A DNA stretch of 64,000 nt from Corynebacterium phocae. Lineage in GTDB: Bacteria > Actinomycetota > Actinomycetes > Mycobacteriales > Mycobacteriaceae. The DNA is taken from NCBI RefSeq assembly GCF_008693075.1, contig NZ_VXKJ01000053.1, positions 62,001-126,000 on the forward strand. Reading direction: 5' to 3'. Shown piece by piece: positions 52,944 to 63,931 of this stretch (the stretch's first letter is position 1; each line of letters opens with the position of its first letter). The notes beneath the pieces are model-generated. The model was not told where the DNA came from and ran no database searches. It saw only the letters and a program-made list of their open reading frames with translations. The position numbers and the translations under genes were made by a program.

Positions 52944-52958
52944 CTATTACTACTACTG
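52944..52958 (+). promoter_or_regulatory. Candidate DnaA-trio / unwinding element
   Basis: CTATTACTACTACTG follows the DnaA box at 52922-52930 after a 13-base, mostly GC-rich spacer. Its complement reads as repeated 3'-GAT/AAT-5' triplets, as in the B. subtilis basal unwinding system. The AT-rich stretch TTTGTAATTAAG comes next. Confidence 0.65.
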
Positions 52959-53156
52959 ACTTTGTAATTAAGATCCTTTGGGTAAAAACGGGGTGTGTGC
53001 AATTTGGCCGTTCGGGTGCGCCGGGCCCACGACCACGACCAGACGGTGAATCACAAAACTGAGTTCTATCAACCGGCGGAATACGCTAGATTGGTAACTT
53101 GAACAACAGCTACCGCTTATTGCCCTGCAATTTACAACCTCCGAGGAGCCTTTCCC

Positions 53157-54347
53157 ATGGACAGCACCGAATCCGTGTCATTCCGCGTTTCAAAAGATGA
53201 CTTTTCTGACGCCGTGTCCTGGGTAGCCCGTAATCTGCCCACTAAGGTCACTCAGCCGGTATTGCGCGCGATGATCATCAACGCCGACGACCAAGGGGTA
53301 GAACTCAGTGGCTTTGATTATGAAGTTTCCACGCGCGTGCGGATCCCCGCTGAGATCGAAACCCCAGGCCGGATTGCCGTAGCGGGCAAACTTATCTCCG
53401 ATATCGTGAGCTCTTTGCCCAATAAGCCTATCGATCTGCGGATGGAGAACTCCCGCCTGCACGTAGCCTGTGGCTCCTCAAAATTCGAACTTCCCATTGT
53501 TCCCCTGGATGATTACCCGCAGCTTCCCCACCTCCCGGAGGTCACCGGAAAGATTAATCCCCAACTTTTCGTAGAAGCTGTATCCCAGGTGGCTTCAGCA
53601 GCAGGACGCGATGACACCTTGCCCATGCTCACCGGCGTGGACATCACCATTGATGGCACGCAGATGCAACTCACCGCAACCGACCGCTTCCGTCTAGCCA
53701 TGCGCACCCTGGAATGGGAGCCCACCAACCCAGACGTCAGCGCCAAGTTCCTGGTCCCGGCAAAAACCCTGCAAGACAACGCCCGTTCGCTAGACACTCA
53801 TCTCAACAACGCTGTTGAAATTGCCGTGGGCAGCGGTGACAGCATTGCCGCCGAAGGCCTCTTTGGTTTGCATACCGACTCCCGCGAGACCACCACCCGT
53901 TTGCTTGAAGCAGACTTTCCCAACGTGACACCGCTGTTGCCCAAATCGCATACCGCGATTGCCTCGGTCGAGGTGGGGCCCTTGCAAGAAGCCATCCGCC
54001 GCGTGGCCCTGATGACCGAGCGCAACGCGCAGGTTCAGCTGCATTTCTCCGAAGGGGAAGTGGTCCTGCAGGCCAGCGGCTCGGACGGAGGAAACGCGCA
54101 GGAAAGCCTTCCTTGTGCCTTCGCCGGTCGCGACGAGCTGGTCATTGCTTTCAACCCCGGATACCTCAAAGAGGGTCTGGCCGTTATGCACACTGACCGC
54201 GTGTTCTTCGGTTTCACCGAGGCCTCCCGTCCGGCCATCATGGTTCCAGAGCCCGAGGAAGTGCCGGAGGCTGATGAGGAAGGTACCTTCCCCACTCCGG
54301 AGACTCACTTCACGTACTTGCTTATGCCGGTGCGCGTGGCTGGGTAA
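53157..54347 (+). CDS. dnaN: DNA polymerase III beta sliding clamp
   Basis: A 396-residue clamp of three similar domains: [20 protein letters not shown] begins domain 1, [20 protein letters not shown] domain 2 and the segment after ESLPCAFAG closes domain 3, with TYLLMPVRV at the C-terminus. The ATG follows GAGGAG. It has its own promoter region downstream of oriC. The stop overlaps recF (TAATG). Confidence 0.97.
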   Translation: MDSTESVSFRVSKDDFSDAVSWVARNLPTKVTQPVLRAMIINADDQGVELSGFDYEVSTRVRIPAEIETPGRIAVAGKLISDIVSSLPNKPIDLRMENSRLHVACGSSKFELPIVPLDDYPQLPHLPEVTGKINPQLFVEAVSQVASAAGRDDTLPMLTGVDITIDGTQMQLTATDRFRLAMRTLEWEPTNPDVSAKFLVPAKTLQDNARSLDTHLNNAVEIAVGSGDSIAAEGLFGLHTDSRETTTRLLEADFPNVTPLLPKSHTAIASVEVGPLQEAIRRVALMTERNAQVQLHFSEGEVVLQASGSDGGNAQESLPCAFAGRDELVIAFNPGYLKEGLAVMHTDRVFFGFTEASRPAIMVPEPEEVPEADEEGTFPTPETHFTYLLMPVRVAG

Positions 54348-55501
54348 TGTACGTCGCGGATATCGACTTACGCGATTTCCGGTCGTGGCCTAGCCTAAAG
54401 CTCGAGCTCACCCCGGGAATCACCATCTTTGTCGGATCCAACGGGTTTGGAAAAACCAACATCGTGGAATCGGTGGGCTATGTTGCCCACTTAGGTTCCC
54501 ACCGGGTCAGCCACGACGCCCCGCTAGTGCGGGAGGGCACTGACAACGCCCGCGTTTCTGTCACCGCAGTCAACCAAGGGCGCGCTCTCACCGCCCACCT
54601 GTTGCTCAAGCCCCATGCCGCCAACCAGGCGCAGCTGCACCGCACCCGCTTAAAATCCCCCCGCGAACTGCTGGGAGTGGTGCGCACGGTCCTGTTTTCC
54701 CCAGAAGACCTGGCTCTTATCAGGGGTGAACCGGCCCAAAGGCGCGCCTACCTGGACGGGATAATTGCCTCCCGTACTCCGCGGCTTGCCGGGGTGAAAG
54801 CGGATTATGACAAGGTGCTCAAGCAGCGCAACGCACTGTTGAAAAATGCCTCCCATGTTTTGCGGCGGGGTTACAACGACTCGGAGGGGGCCTCCGCGCT
54901 GTCCACTCTTGACGTGTGGGACGCGCAGCTGGCGGGGCTTGGGGCGCAGGTCATTACGGCCAGGTTGGATCTGTTAACAGAGCTAGCGCCACTGATTTCC
55001 CAGGCCTACGCAGGGCTTGCCCCGGAGTCGCGGCCTGTCAACGTCAACTACCGGGCCACGGTGGATACCAGTGACCCGGAGGTCCTTGAAGCCACCATGC
55101 TGGCGGAATTGGCCAACAAAAGGCAGCGGGAGATTGAGCGCGGAATGACGTTAGTTGGCCCTCACCGCGACGAACTGGAGTTGGGGCTGGGTAGCCAGCC
55201 GGCCAAGGGCTTTGCCTCGCACGGTGAGACGTGGTCCTATGCCATCGCCTTGCGGCTGGCGGAGTTTAACCTCTTGCGCCAGGACGGCACAGACCCAGTA
55301 CTGATCTTGGATGACGTATTCTCCGAGCTTGACGCTGCACGGCGTAAAAAATTGGTGGAGCTGGCAAAGTCTGCCGAACAGGTGCTTATCACGGCTGCGG
55401 TTGATGAAGATCTTCCGGAGAATCTGCCGGCAGCCGCCCGTTACCGCGTTACCGTGAAAGACACCGATGAAGGAAGAATTTCGGAGATATCCCATGTCTG
55501 A
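54347..55501 (+). CDS. recF: DNA replication and repair protein RecF
   Basis: A 384-residue SMC-like ATPase. Walker A is GSNGFGKTN at 30-38, the signature is [13 protein letters not shown] and Walker B is [17 protein letters not shown]. It loads RecA on gapped DNA. It begins within the dnaN stop and overlaps the following dciA by 8 bp. Confidence 0.96.
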   Translation: MYVADIDLRDFRSWPSLKLELTPGITIFVGSNGFGKTNIVESVGYVAHLGSHRVSHDAPLVREGTDNARVSVTAVNQGRALTAHLLLKPHAANQAQLHRTRLKSPRELLGVVRTVLFSPEDLALIRGEPAQRRAYLDGIIASRTPRLAGVKADYDKVLKQRNALLKNASHVLRRGYNDSEGASALSTLDVWDAQLAGLGAQVITARLDLLTELAPLISQAYAGLAPESRPVNVNYRATVDTSDPEVLEATMLAELANKRQREIERGMTLVGPHRDELELGLGSQPAKGFASHGETWSYAIALRLAEFNLLRQDGTDPVLILDDVFSELDAARRKKLVELAKSAEQVLITAAVDEDLPENLPAAARYRVTVKDTDEGRISEISHV

Positions 55502-56027
55502 CCCGGACTTCATCACCAACGCTGTGCAGCGCGCCAGGGCGTTGTCAAAGAATCCGCCCCGCCTTAGCCAACCCGTGGCCAAGATGAAAAGCCTCGATGA
55601 CCGCGCGGCCAAGAAAGCCGTCAGGCGCCTGGGGCGGGAGACCGGACTGGACGGCCGGGCCAAGCGTCGCGGTATTGGTGTGCCCAAGTTAGCCGACATC
55701 CTTCAGGACACCATCCAGGAACGCGGCTGGCAAGAGGAGCTGGGCCAAGGCTGGATCTTTGGGAACTGGGAAGAACTTGTGGGCGCGTCAACGGCGGCGC
55801 ACACCAAGCCGGAAAAGATTGAACACAATATTTTGCATATCTCCTGCGACAACTCCAACTGGGCTACCAACCTGCGCTATCTACAGGGAGAAATCCTCAA
55901 GAAGATTGCCGCGAAGGCGGGAGACGGCGTGGTGGTGCAGTTGCGGATCCACGGACCCAAACAGCACCGTAACTACCAGGGGCCAATGTGGGTCAAGCCG
56001 CAGGGCTCTAATGACACCTACGGTTAG
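55494..56027 (+). CDS. dciA: DciA-family (DUF721) replicative helicase loader/operator
   Basis: A 177-residue homologue of M. tuberculosis Rv0004. The N-terminal half is basic and flexible ([20 protein letters not shown]). The C-terminal DUF721 domain shows [20 protein letters not shown] and [18 protein letters not shown]. DciA helps load DnaB in bacteria without DnaC/DnaI. The ATG at 55494, preceded by GGAGA, overlaps the recF stop. Confidence 0.9.
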   Translation: MSDPDFITNAVQRARALSKNPPRLSQPVAKMKSLDDRAAKKAVRRLGRETGLDGRAKRRGIGVPKLADILQDTIQERGWQEELGQGWIFGNWEELVGASTAAHTKPEKIEHNILHISCDNSNWATNLRYLQGEILKKIAAKAGDGVVVQLRIHGPKQHRNYQGPMWVKPQGSNDTYG

Positions 56028-56169
56028 CGGAAATCCACGGTTTTTGCGTCCCGGGTACGAAAAACTGAATAATTTGGCCTTTTAAGGCGTTTAAGGGGTC
56101 TTTAGGTAGGGGGATATGGGCAAAGGCAGTGTAAGATGGTAAAGGTCTGAAATTACATTTATTGCCTAA

Positions 56170-58230
<2,061 letters not shown>

Positions 58231-58304
58231 GAACCCCCGCCAGTGGGCTTCGCGCTAGAGGGTCAACTACGCTAGCAGCCCGTGGGACAACAGATACCGT
58301 GTTG

Positions 58305-58340
58305 ACAGGCCCCGCCGCTTCCCGGAGCGGCGGGGCCTGT
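58305..58340. terminator. Strong GC hairpin between gyrB and the convergent minus-strand group
   Basis: A perfect 15-bp stem pairs ACAGGCCCCGCCGCT (58305-58319) with AGCGGCGGGGCCTGT (58326-58340). There is no U-tract on either strand, but it sits between convergent units, so a bidirectional transcription barrier is likely. Confidence 0.65.
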
Positions 58341-58471
58341 GCATTCCCGTAGGCCACTGACTGCGGGCCCGTGCGCCAGCTGCCCCGGAGCCACCACCTG
58401 GCCAGGGAGGGCAAAAAAATCCCACCGCGACCGGGACCGGTCAAAGCGGTGGAAAGGGGTGGTGAGTGTTG

Positions 58472-58909
58472 CTACATATGCTTGTGCAGAATCCTGGCAA
58501 GTTCCGGGACCTCGGGTTCTACCACCTTGGTGGCTTGGCCGCGTAGGGACCTGTAGGCCTTGGATAGAGCTGCAACGTCAATTGTTTCCGCTTGGCGGTC
58601 AGCAACGGACATGAGGGCGTTGGTCACCTGGCCAGACCGGGGTACAACGAATTCCCCGAAGTCGGTGGCGGATGAGTCCTCGAATTCCTGCCAGAGGGGC
58701 TCTAGTTCCGCGAGGATCTCCGGCAACATGCGGTTAGTGCCTTTGGCGATAATGTTGCTATCTAGCTTCTTTGCAGCGCCAACGGCACCCTTGATAGCCA
58801 TACCGGTAAGCCCGGATTGCTTGGCAACCGTGTCCTCCGCAAGCGCCGCGATGTCAGCTACGGTGGCTTCCCGTTTCCCGGGGCTCAAAAGCTCTGCGAG
58901 TTTAGGCAT
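58472..58909 (-). CDS. DUF6918-like conserved hypothetical protein
   Basis: A 145-residue soluble helical protein. KLAELLSPGKREATVADIAAL and NRMLPEILAELEPLWQEFE resemble a family found in mycobacteria and corynebacteria (I recall DUF6918). No function is known. Its ATG overlaps the stop of the secreted protein upstream (ATGCCTAA), so the two are translated together. Confidence 0.7.
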   Translation of the reverse strand: MPKLAELLSPGKREATVADIAALAEDTVAKQSGLTGMAIKGAVGAAKKLDSNIIAKGTNRMLPEILAELEPLWQEFEDSSATDFGEFVVPRSGQVTNALMSVADRQAETIDVAALSKAYRSLRGQATKVVEPEVPELARILHKHM

Positions 58910-59348
58910 TGGGTGCTGGAGCTGGTGCCGGTGCCGGTGCCGGGGCCGGTGCTGGCGGCGGCCCGAATACGCCCTTGAGGGCGGCTATTTGGTCCGCTAG
59001 TTCGGGGGCGCCGTTGTTGCGGGCTAGGCGTTCAAGGTCAAAGTCCAGGCCGCCGTTGGCACGGCTATCCACGGAGGAGCCGGAGCTTCCTTGGGCACCA
59101 ATTTGTTCCGCAATGCGGTCGATTTCGGTGCGGAGCGGGGGAACGTTGTCACCAATTAGTTTTAAGCCAGTGGCAACGCTAACAGCAATGATTCCTACGT
59201 CCAGGACCGAGGATCCGGTAAACGTTGCGGGTTGGGTACCGGGAACGAAGTTGGGGTCAGTTTCAAAGTCTTGGGCGGAGGCGGCGGGCACCGAGGTGGT
59301 CAAAACGGCACCGGCGATGGCGGTTGCGGCAAATTTCTTTAGTCTCAT
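58902..59348 (-). CDS. Small secreted protein with Pro-Ala C-terminus
   Basis: A 148-residue exported protein of unknown function. The signal peptide MRLKKFAATAIAGAVLTTSV ends at ASA. A short hydrophobic stretch (VLDVGIIAVSVATGLKLIG) follows and the C-terminus is a run of Pro-Ala dipeptides. The ATG at 59348 was chosen for the signal peptide and the AAGGTAAAG before it. It lies 11 bp after the Doc-like gene, in the same run. Confidence 0.75.
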   Translation of the reverse strand: MRLKKFAATAIAGAVLTTSVPAASAQDFETDPNFVPGTQPATFTGSSVLDVGIIAVSVATGLKLIGDNVPPLRTEIDRIAEQIGAQGSSGSSVDSRANGGLDFDLERLARNNGAPELADQIAALKGVFGPPPAPAPAPAPAPAPAPNA

Positions 59349-59359
59349 GTGTAACAACT

Positions 59360-59620
59360 TTACCTTGTGTAACAGGTTTGGCGGTAAACATTTGCGCAAA
59401 AGACGGCGAATTCTTTGTTATGAGTCCGCAGGGCCGGCACGCGTTCCAACACGTTCTGCAAAGCGCTTGCCGCCTGTTCGGCGTTGGCGTGGACCATAAC
59501 TCCGTCCATGGTGGCCGTACTTGCCGTTGCGGCCGCAGCCAAAGCCGCATAGTCCCGCACGGTAGTCCGGTAGGCAGCGCAAAACTCTTGAGCCACGAGC
59601 AATAGCTGTTCTGGTGTCAT
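59360..59620 (-). CDS. Doc/Fic-like protein with degenerate active site
   Basis: An 86-residue helical protein. It aligns in spacing with Doc toxins: VRDYAALAAAATASTATMDG corresponds to the VRDxxLLxxAxxxPxATxxG segment, and LERVPALRTHNKEFAVF stands where Doc has the LxxNHxFxDGNKRxA Fic motif. The catalytic His and the DG are lost; only NK remain. Length is two thirds of Doc (about 125). It is preceded 32 bp upstream by a ribbon-helix-helix gene, the usual antitoxin type for such pairs. It is likely an inactive or repurposed toxin (inference). Confidence 0.55.
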   Translation of the reverse strand: MTPEQLLLVAQEFCAAYRTTVRDYAALAAAATASTATMDGVMVHANAEQAASALQNVLERVPALRTHNKEFAVFCANVYRQTCYTR

Positions 59621-59652
59621 CTATTTCCCCTCTTAGTAGGGCATTTACCCCG

Positions 59653-59868
59653 TTAGAAGCGCCGCGCGCGGCGGATCTCGTCTTCTAGCTGCTTGCGGCC
59701 GGGCAGTAGTTCGCGTGCGGTGGCCTGCACCTGGGCATCGGCAAGAGTGCGCGCAGCCGCCTGGACTATGGCGCGCACGGCGGCCTCGTGCTTGGATGTA
59801 CCGGAGGCGGACGCCAAGAGGGTAAGCGCGTGGTCTTGTTCGGGGGAAAGCCGGAGAGTCATTGCCAT
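59653..59868 (-). CDS. Ribbon-helix-helix (CopG-type) protein, antitoxin-like
   Basis: A protein of about 71 residues. The N-terminal MTLRLSPEQDHALTLLASAS and the following helix (KHEAAVRAIVQAAARTL) form a ribbon-helix-helix pattern; the charged tail (ARELLPGRKQLEDEIRRARR) could bind a partner. The ATG at 59868 or 59862 is preferred to a TTG at 59874. A perfect 19-bp palindrome lies 7 bp upstream of the ATG, typical of antitoxin autoregulation. It is the first gene of the minus-strand cluster. Confidence 0.7.
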   Translation of the reverse strand: MAMTLRLSPEQDHALTLLASASGTSKHEAAVRAIVQAAARTLADAQVQATARELLPGRKQLEDEIRRARRF

Positions 59869-59875
59869 CCCCAAA

Positions 59876-59894
59876 TGGTATCACTGTGATACCA
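59876..59894. promoter_or_regulatory. Perfect 19-bp palindrome between the RHH gene and gyrA
   Basis: TGGTATCAC-T-GTGATACCA has 9-bp perfect arms around one base. It lies just upstream of the RHH gene on one side and ends 6 bp before the gyrA -35 position on the other. It is the likely autoregulatory operator of the RHH protein (inference). Confidence 0.7.
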
Positions 59895-59922
59895 CTAAGA
59901 GCCAGGAAAAACGCTGAGACGG

Positions 59923-59928
59923 TAGAAT
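59923..59928 (+). promoter_or_regulatory. gyrA -10 box
   Basis: TAGAAT lies 8 bp before the gyrA ATG, so the gyrA mRNA is probably leaderless or nearly so. The -35 position (59900-59905) is weak, suggesting activator or supercoiling dependence. Confidence 0.55.
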
Positions 59929-59936
59929 AAACGGTT

Positions 59937-62600
59937 ATGAGTGAAAACAACGATGGTCTTTTTGACCGCATTGAACCAATCGACATCAATGATGAGATGG
60001 AGTCAAGCTACATTGACTACGCCATGTCCGTCATTGTGGGCCGCGCGCTACCCGAAGTACGCGACGGCTTAAAGCCCGTCCACCGCCGTATCATCTACGC
60101 GATGTTTGACAACGGCTACCGCCCGGACCGCTCCTACGTGAAGTCCGCGCGCCCCGTGGCAGATACCATGGGTGAATACCACCCCCACGGCGACACCGCT
60201 ATTTATGACACCCTGGTCCGCCTGGCCCAGCCGTGGAGCATGCGCTACCCGCTGGTAGACGGCCAGGGCAACTTTGGTTCCCGCGGCAATGACGGCCCCG
60301 CCGCCATGCGTTACACGGAGTGCCGCATGACGCCGCTGGCCATGGAAATGGTCCGCGACATCCGCGAGAACACGGTGGATTTCTCCCCAAACTACGACGG
60401 CAAAACCCAAGAACCCGTAGTTCTTCCCGCCCGCGTGCCAAACCTGTTGATGAACGGCTCCGGCGGTATTGCCGTAGGCATGGCCACCAACATCCCGCCG
60501 CACAACTTAAACGAACTGGCGGACGCCATTTACTGGCTGCTGGAAAACTTCGAATCCACTGAGGATGAGGCACTTGAGGCGTGCATGGCGCGCGTGAAGG
60601 GCCCGGATTTCCCCACCGCCGGCCTCATCGTGGGCGACCAAGGCATCAAAGACGCCTACACCACCGGCCGCGGCTCCATCCGCATGCGCGGCGTGACCGC
60701 CATTGAGGAACGTGGAAACCGTCAGACCATTGTTATCACGGAGCTGCCCTACCAGGTCAACCCCGACAACCTGGTCCACAACATCGCGGAATCGGTTGCC
60801 AACGGCAAGATTGCCGGTATCTCCAAAATTGATGATGAGTCCTCCGACCGCGTGGGTATGCGCATTGTCATCACCCTAAAGCGCGACGCCGTGGCACGCG
60901 TGGTGCTCAACAACCTCTACAAGCACTCCCAGCTGCAAACCTCCTTTGGTGCCAACATGCTCTCCATCGTGGACGGCGTGCCGCGTACCCTGCGTATTGA
61001 CCAGATGCTGCGCCATTACGTCACCCACCAAATTGAAGTCATTGTCCGCCGCACCGAGTTCCGCCTGCAAGAGGCTGAGGACCGTGCGCACATCCTGCGC
61101 GGCTTGGTCAAGGCGCTGGACATGCTCGATGAAGTCATCGCGCTCATCCGCCGCTCCCCAACGGTAGATGAAGCCCGTGAGGGATTGAAAGACCTGCTTG
61201 ACGTTGATGACTTGCAGGCCGACGCCATCCTGGCCATGCAACTGCGCCGCCTGGCCGCGCTAGAGCGCCAGAAGATCATCGATGAGCTGGCTGCGCTTGA
61301 AGAAAAGATTGCAGACTTAAAAGACATCCTGGCTCGCCCCGAGCGCCAGCGCGAGATTGTGCGCTCCGAGCTCGCGGAGATTGTCACTAAGTACGGTGAT
61401 GACCGCCGGACCCAGATTGTGGCCGCCGCCGGAGACGTGAAAGACGAAGACCTCATTGCACGTGAAAACGTTGTAGTGACCATCACTGCCACCGGCTACG
61501 CCAAACGCACCAAGGTGGACTCCTATAAGGCACAAAAGCGCGGCGGCAAGGGCGTTCGCGGGGCGGAGCTCAAGCAAGATGACATTGTGAAGAACTTCTT
61601 TGTCAGCTCCACGCATGACTGGATCTTGTTCTTCACCAACTTTGGGCGCGTCTACCGCTTGAAGGCTTATGAATTGCCGGAGGCAGGCCGTACCGCCCGC
61701 GGCCAGCATGTGGCCAACCTCCTGGAATTCCAGCCGGAGGAAAAGATTGCCCAGGTAATCCAGATTTCCTCCTACGAGGACGCCCCGTACCTGGTCCTAG
61801 CTACCAAGCAGGGCCGGATTAAGAAGTCCCGCCTGACTGATTACGAGTCTGCGCGTTCCGCCGGACTCATTGCTATCAACCTCAACGAGGGCGACTCCCT
61901 CATTGGCGCCTCCCTAGTCTCCGAGGGTGATGACATCTTGCTGACCTCCGAACAAGGCCAGGCTATCCGCTTTACTGCCGATGATGACCAGCTGCGCCCC
62001 ATGGGCCGCGCCACCGCTGGCGTCAAGGGCATGCGTTTCCGCGGTGATGATCAGCTGCTGTCCATGTCTGTGGTCAACGACGGCCAGTTCCTGCTTGTTG
62101 CTACCTCCGGTGGCTACGGCAAGCGCACCGCCATTGAGGAATACACCCAGCAGGGCCGCGGCGGCCTGGGCGTAGTGACGTTTAAGTACACGCCAAAGCG
62201 CGGCAAGCTCATTGCTGCGGTCACGGTGGATGAGGATGATGAGATCTTTGCCATCACCTCCGCCGGGGGCGTGGTGCGCACCGAGGTCAACCAGATCCGG
62301 CCATCGCAGCGTGCCACCATGGGCGTGCGTTTGGTCAACTTGGCTGACGGGGTGGAACTCCTGGCCATTGACCGCAACGTGGAAGAAGACGGTGAAGAAA
62401 ACGCTGAGGCCGTTGCTAAAGGCGAGAAGACAGTAGAAGAGGTCTTGAGCGAGCAGCTGCCTTTGGACAGCAAGCCGGCGGGAGAGGAACTTCCGGCGGA
62501 TGATCAACAGCCAGCGGATGACCAGGTGGAAGCCACGGACCCCAGCGAATTTGATGCCAACGGCGTCAAAAGCGCTGACCAAACCGAAGGTGAGGAATAA
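59937..62600 (+). CDS. gyrA: DNA gyrase subunit A
   Basis: An 887-residue subunit. The catalytic tyrosine is Y126 (AAMRYTECR). The quinolone-resistance region reads [10 protein letters not shown], with Thr at 87 and Asp at 91. The C-terminal beta-pinwheel carries the gyrase box (QKRGGKG). An acidic tail of about 70 residues follows. It is separated from gyrB by 1.7 kb with four minus-strand genes. Confidence 0.97.
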   Translation: MSENNDGLFDRIEPIDINDEMESSYIDYAMSVIVGRALPEVRDGLKPVHRRIIYAMFDNGYRPDRSYVKSARPVADTMGEYHPHGDTAIYDTLVRLAQPWSMRYPLVDGQGNFGSRGNDGPAAMRYTECRMTPLAMEMVRDIRENTVDFSPNYDGKTQEPVVLPARVPNLLMNGSGGIAVGMATNIPPHNLNELADAIYWLLENFESTEDEALEACMARVKGPDFPTAGLIVGDQGIKDAYTTGRGSIRMRGVTAIEERGNRQTIVITELPYQVNPDNLVHNIAESVANGKIAGISKIDDESSDRVGMRIVITLKRDAVARVVLNNLYKHSQLQTSFGANMLSIVDGVPRTLRIDQMLRHYVTHQIEVIVRRTEFRLQEAEDRAHILRGLVKALDMLDEVIALIRRSPTVDEAREGLKDLLDVDDLQADAILAMQLRRLAALERQKIIDELAALEEKIADLKDILARPERQREIVRSELAEIVTKYGDDRRTQIVAAAGDVKDEDLIARENVVVTITATGYAKRTKVDSYKAQKRGGKGVRGAELKQDDIVKNFFVSSTHDWILFFTNFGRVYRLKAYELPEAGRTARGQHVANLLEFQPEEKIAQVIQISSYEDAPYLVLATKQGRIKKSRLTDYESARSAGLIAINLNEGDSLIGASLVSEGDDILLTSEQGQAIRFTADDDQLRPMGRATAGVKGMRFRGDDQLLSMSVVNDGQFLLVATSGGYGKRTAIEEYTQQGRGGLGVVTFKYTPKRGKLIAAVTVDEDDEIFAITSAGGVVRTEVNQIRPSQRATMGVRLVNLADGVELLAIDRNVEEDGEENAEAVAKGEKTVEEVLSEQLPLDSKPAGEELPADDQQPADDQVEATDPSEFDANGVKSADQTEGEE

Positions 62601-62603
62601 ATC

Positions 62604-62942
62604 ATGGCGCAGCGCAACGTGACGCTTAGGCGTATAGGAGCGATGTCGGCGTTTCGTGTGGGTCTGGCGTTTTCCGTAGTTGGGCTCATAGCCTGGCTGC
62701 TGGCCGTGTGCCTGCTCTGGTTTGGTTTGGAGCAAGCGGGCATCGTGGACCAAGTCAATAGCTTGATTACCGATGTGGGAAGTGACGTCACTGTCACGTT
62801 TGGCATGGTGCTGTCAGCTACGGCGTTGGTGGGTGCCGTTACCGCCATTTTGGCTACCATCCTGTGCCCGATCCTGGCGCTCATCTACAACGCAACCGTT
62901 GAGCTCTTTGGTGGCCTTTACCTCCGGCTTTCCAGCCTCTAG
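62604..62942 (+). CDS. DUF3566 transmembrane protein
   Basis: A 112-residue membrane protein with two helices (about 18-43 and 70-100). RNVTLRRIGAMSAFRVGLAFS and the AGIVDQVNSL loop fit the DUF3566 family, which is constantly found after gyrA in actinobacteria. Function is unknown. It begins 3 bp after gyrA and is probably co-transcribed. Confidence 0.88.
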   Translation: MAQRNVTLRRIGAMSAFRVGLAFSVVGLIAWLLAVCLLWFGLEQAGIVDQVNSLITDVGSDVTVTFGMVLSATALVGAVTAILATILCPILALIYNATVELFGGLYLRLSSL

Positions 62943-63011
62943 TAACTGCCTGACCTGGCGATTTGCGTAAATAGTGGAACGGGTTGTAAAGTTACATCTC
63001 GTTCCGCTTGA

Positions 63012-63088
63012 GGGCCTATAGCTCAGTCGGTTAGAGCGCATCGCTGATAACGATGAGGTCGCAAGTTCGATTCTTGCTAGGCCCACCA
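63012..63088 (+). tRNA. tRNA-Ile (GAT)
   Basis: Acceptor GGGCCTA pairs with TAGGCCC. The D-arm is GCTCAG, the anticodon loop CTGATAA gives GAT, and the T-arm has GTTCGATTC. Discriminator A and CCA (63086-63088) are encoded. Confidence 0.97.
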
Positions 63089-63098
63089 CGGAACAAAA

Positions 63099-63171
63099 GG
63101 GGCATTAGCTCAATTGGTAGAGCACCTGCTTTGCAAGCAGGAGGTCAGGAGTTCGATTCTCCTATGCTCCA
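63099..63171 (+). tRNA. tRNA-Ala (TGC), copy 1
   Basis: Acceptor GGGGCAT pairs with ATGCTCC. The anticodon loop TTTGCAA gives TGC. The T-arm has GTTCGATTC. CCA is not encoded. Identical to copy 2 at 63773-63845. Confidence 0.97.
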
Positions 63172-63178
63172 CAATTTA

Positions 63179-63210
63179 CCCGGTACCGCAAGGTGCCGGG
63201 TTTCTTGTTT
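63179..63210 (+). terminator. Terminator after tRNA-Ala copy 1
   Basis: CCCGG-TA-CC pairs with GG-TG-CCGGG, followed by TTTCTTGTTT. Ends the gyrA/tRNA side transcripts. Confidence 0.8.
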
Positions 63211-63280
63211 GCCAGCCCTTCGGATATTTCCGGGGTCTTAGAGTTGGGTTGGGTTGGTGCGCTTGCCGGGAGCTTCGCAG

Positions 63281-63379
63281 ATTCCCCGGAACTAACCCCT
63301 GTGGAAAGTGGGTATTCCCCGGAACTAACCCCTGTGGAAAGTGGGTATTCCCCGGGTCTAACCCTGTGGAGGGTGAGTA
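63281..63379. repeat. 33-bp tandem repeat, two perfect units and one diverged
   Basis: Units start at 63281, 63314 and 63347. Each begins ATTCCCCGG, continues with CTAACCCCTGTGG and ends GTGGGT. The first two are identical; the third has changes and a deletion. It fills the gap between tRNA-Ala and the small membrane gene (63172-63467). No gene is seen there. Confidence 0.85.
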
Positions 63380-63467
63380 CTCTCCCGGGTTGGCGTTGTG
63401 GGTGGTGGCTATCCCCGCTAATTCTTGTTGACTCGGAAATTGGCAGACTGCGGTAGGGTGGTAGCCC

Positions 63468-63653
63468 ATGAAGACTCTTGTGCCAGGTGTCATCGCCGGT
63501 GGATTGCTTGGCTTAGTACTGTGGCTTGCCTCCGGGACCTTTTGGTTCCTTCCCATTGCTGTTGCCTTGGGTGTGGCGGTAGTTCCCCTGGCGCTGCGCG
63601 AAGAACCTCGTTTCCACTCTCGCAAGAAACGCGATGAAAATTTCCGCGATTAG
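63468..63653 (+). CDS. Small membrane protein, hypothetical
   Basis: A 61-residue protein with two hydrophobic stretches (about 6-22 and 26-43) and a basic tail (HSRKKRDENFRD), probably a hairpin in the membrane. AGGGTGG lies upstream of the ATG. It lies between the two tRNA-Ala genes. Function unknown; it could be genus-restricted. Confidence 0.6.
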   Translation: MKTLVPGVIAGGLLGLVLWLASGTFWFLPIAVALGVAVVPLALREEPRFHSRKKRDENFRD

Positions 63654-63772
63654 TGCCTGGCGCGGGCGGCGTAGGATCTGGCTCTGGTTCAGCCTCCAGG
63701 CTCGCCGCCCGTGGCTGAAGCAGCCGTCAAATTTTTAAGTTACCGGGCATTGCGGGTAGAGTGAACGCCTGC

Positions 63773-63845
63773 GGGGCATTAGCTCAATTGGTAGAGCACC
63801 TGCTTTGCAAGCAGGAGGTCAGGAGTTCGATTCTCCTATGCTCCA
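63773..63845 (+). tRNA. tRNA-Ala (TGC), copy 2
   Basis: Identical in all 73 bases to the gene at 63099-63171, with a similar hairpin terminator behind it. It appears to be a recent local duplication. Confidence 0.97.
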
Positions 63846-63852
63846 CAAATAA

Positions 63853-63877
63853 CCCGGCACCACACGGTGTCGGGTTT
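63853..63877 (+). terminator. Terminator after tRNA-Ala copy 2
   Basis: CCCGGCACC pairs with GGTGTCGGG around ACAC, followed by TTT. It corresponds in position to the terminator of copy 1. Confidence 0.7.
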
Positions 63878-63931
63878 GCTGGATCTTCCGGCACCCCGGA
63901 TCTCCCCGGCCTGTCATGGACTATAGAGGTG

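Noticed and set aside
52765..52959. 64-codon frame in the dnaA-dnaN gap
   Set aside because: It runs through DnaA boxes and the trio element; no family resemblance.
61455..61469. parS-like sequence (TTGCACGTGAAAAC)
   Set aside because: Too many mismatches to TGTTTCACGTGAAACA, and it lies in conserved gyrA codons. No better parS was found by eye; a pattern search with two mismatches would settle it.
61914..62753. 279-codon minus-strand frame across the gyrA end
   Set aside because: Antisense to gyrA and DUF3566, with no recognisable domain or ribosome-binding site.
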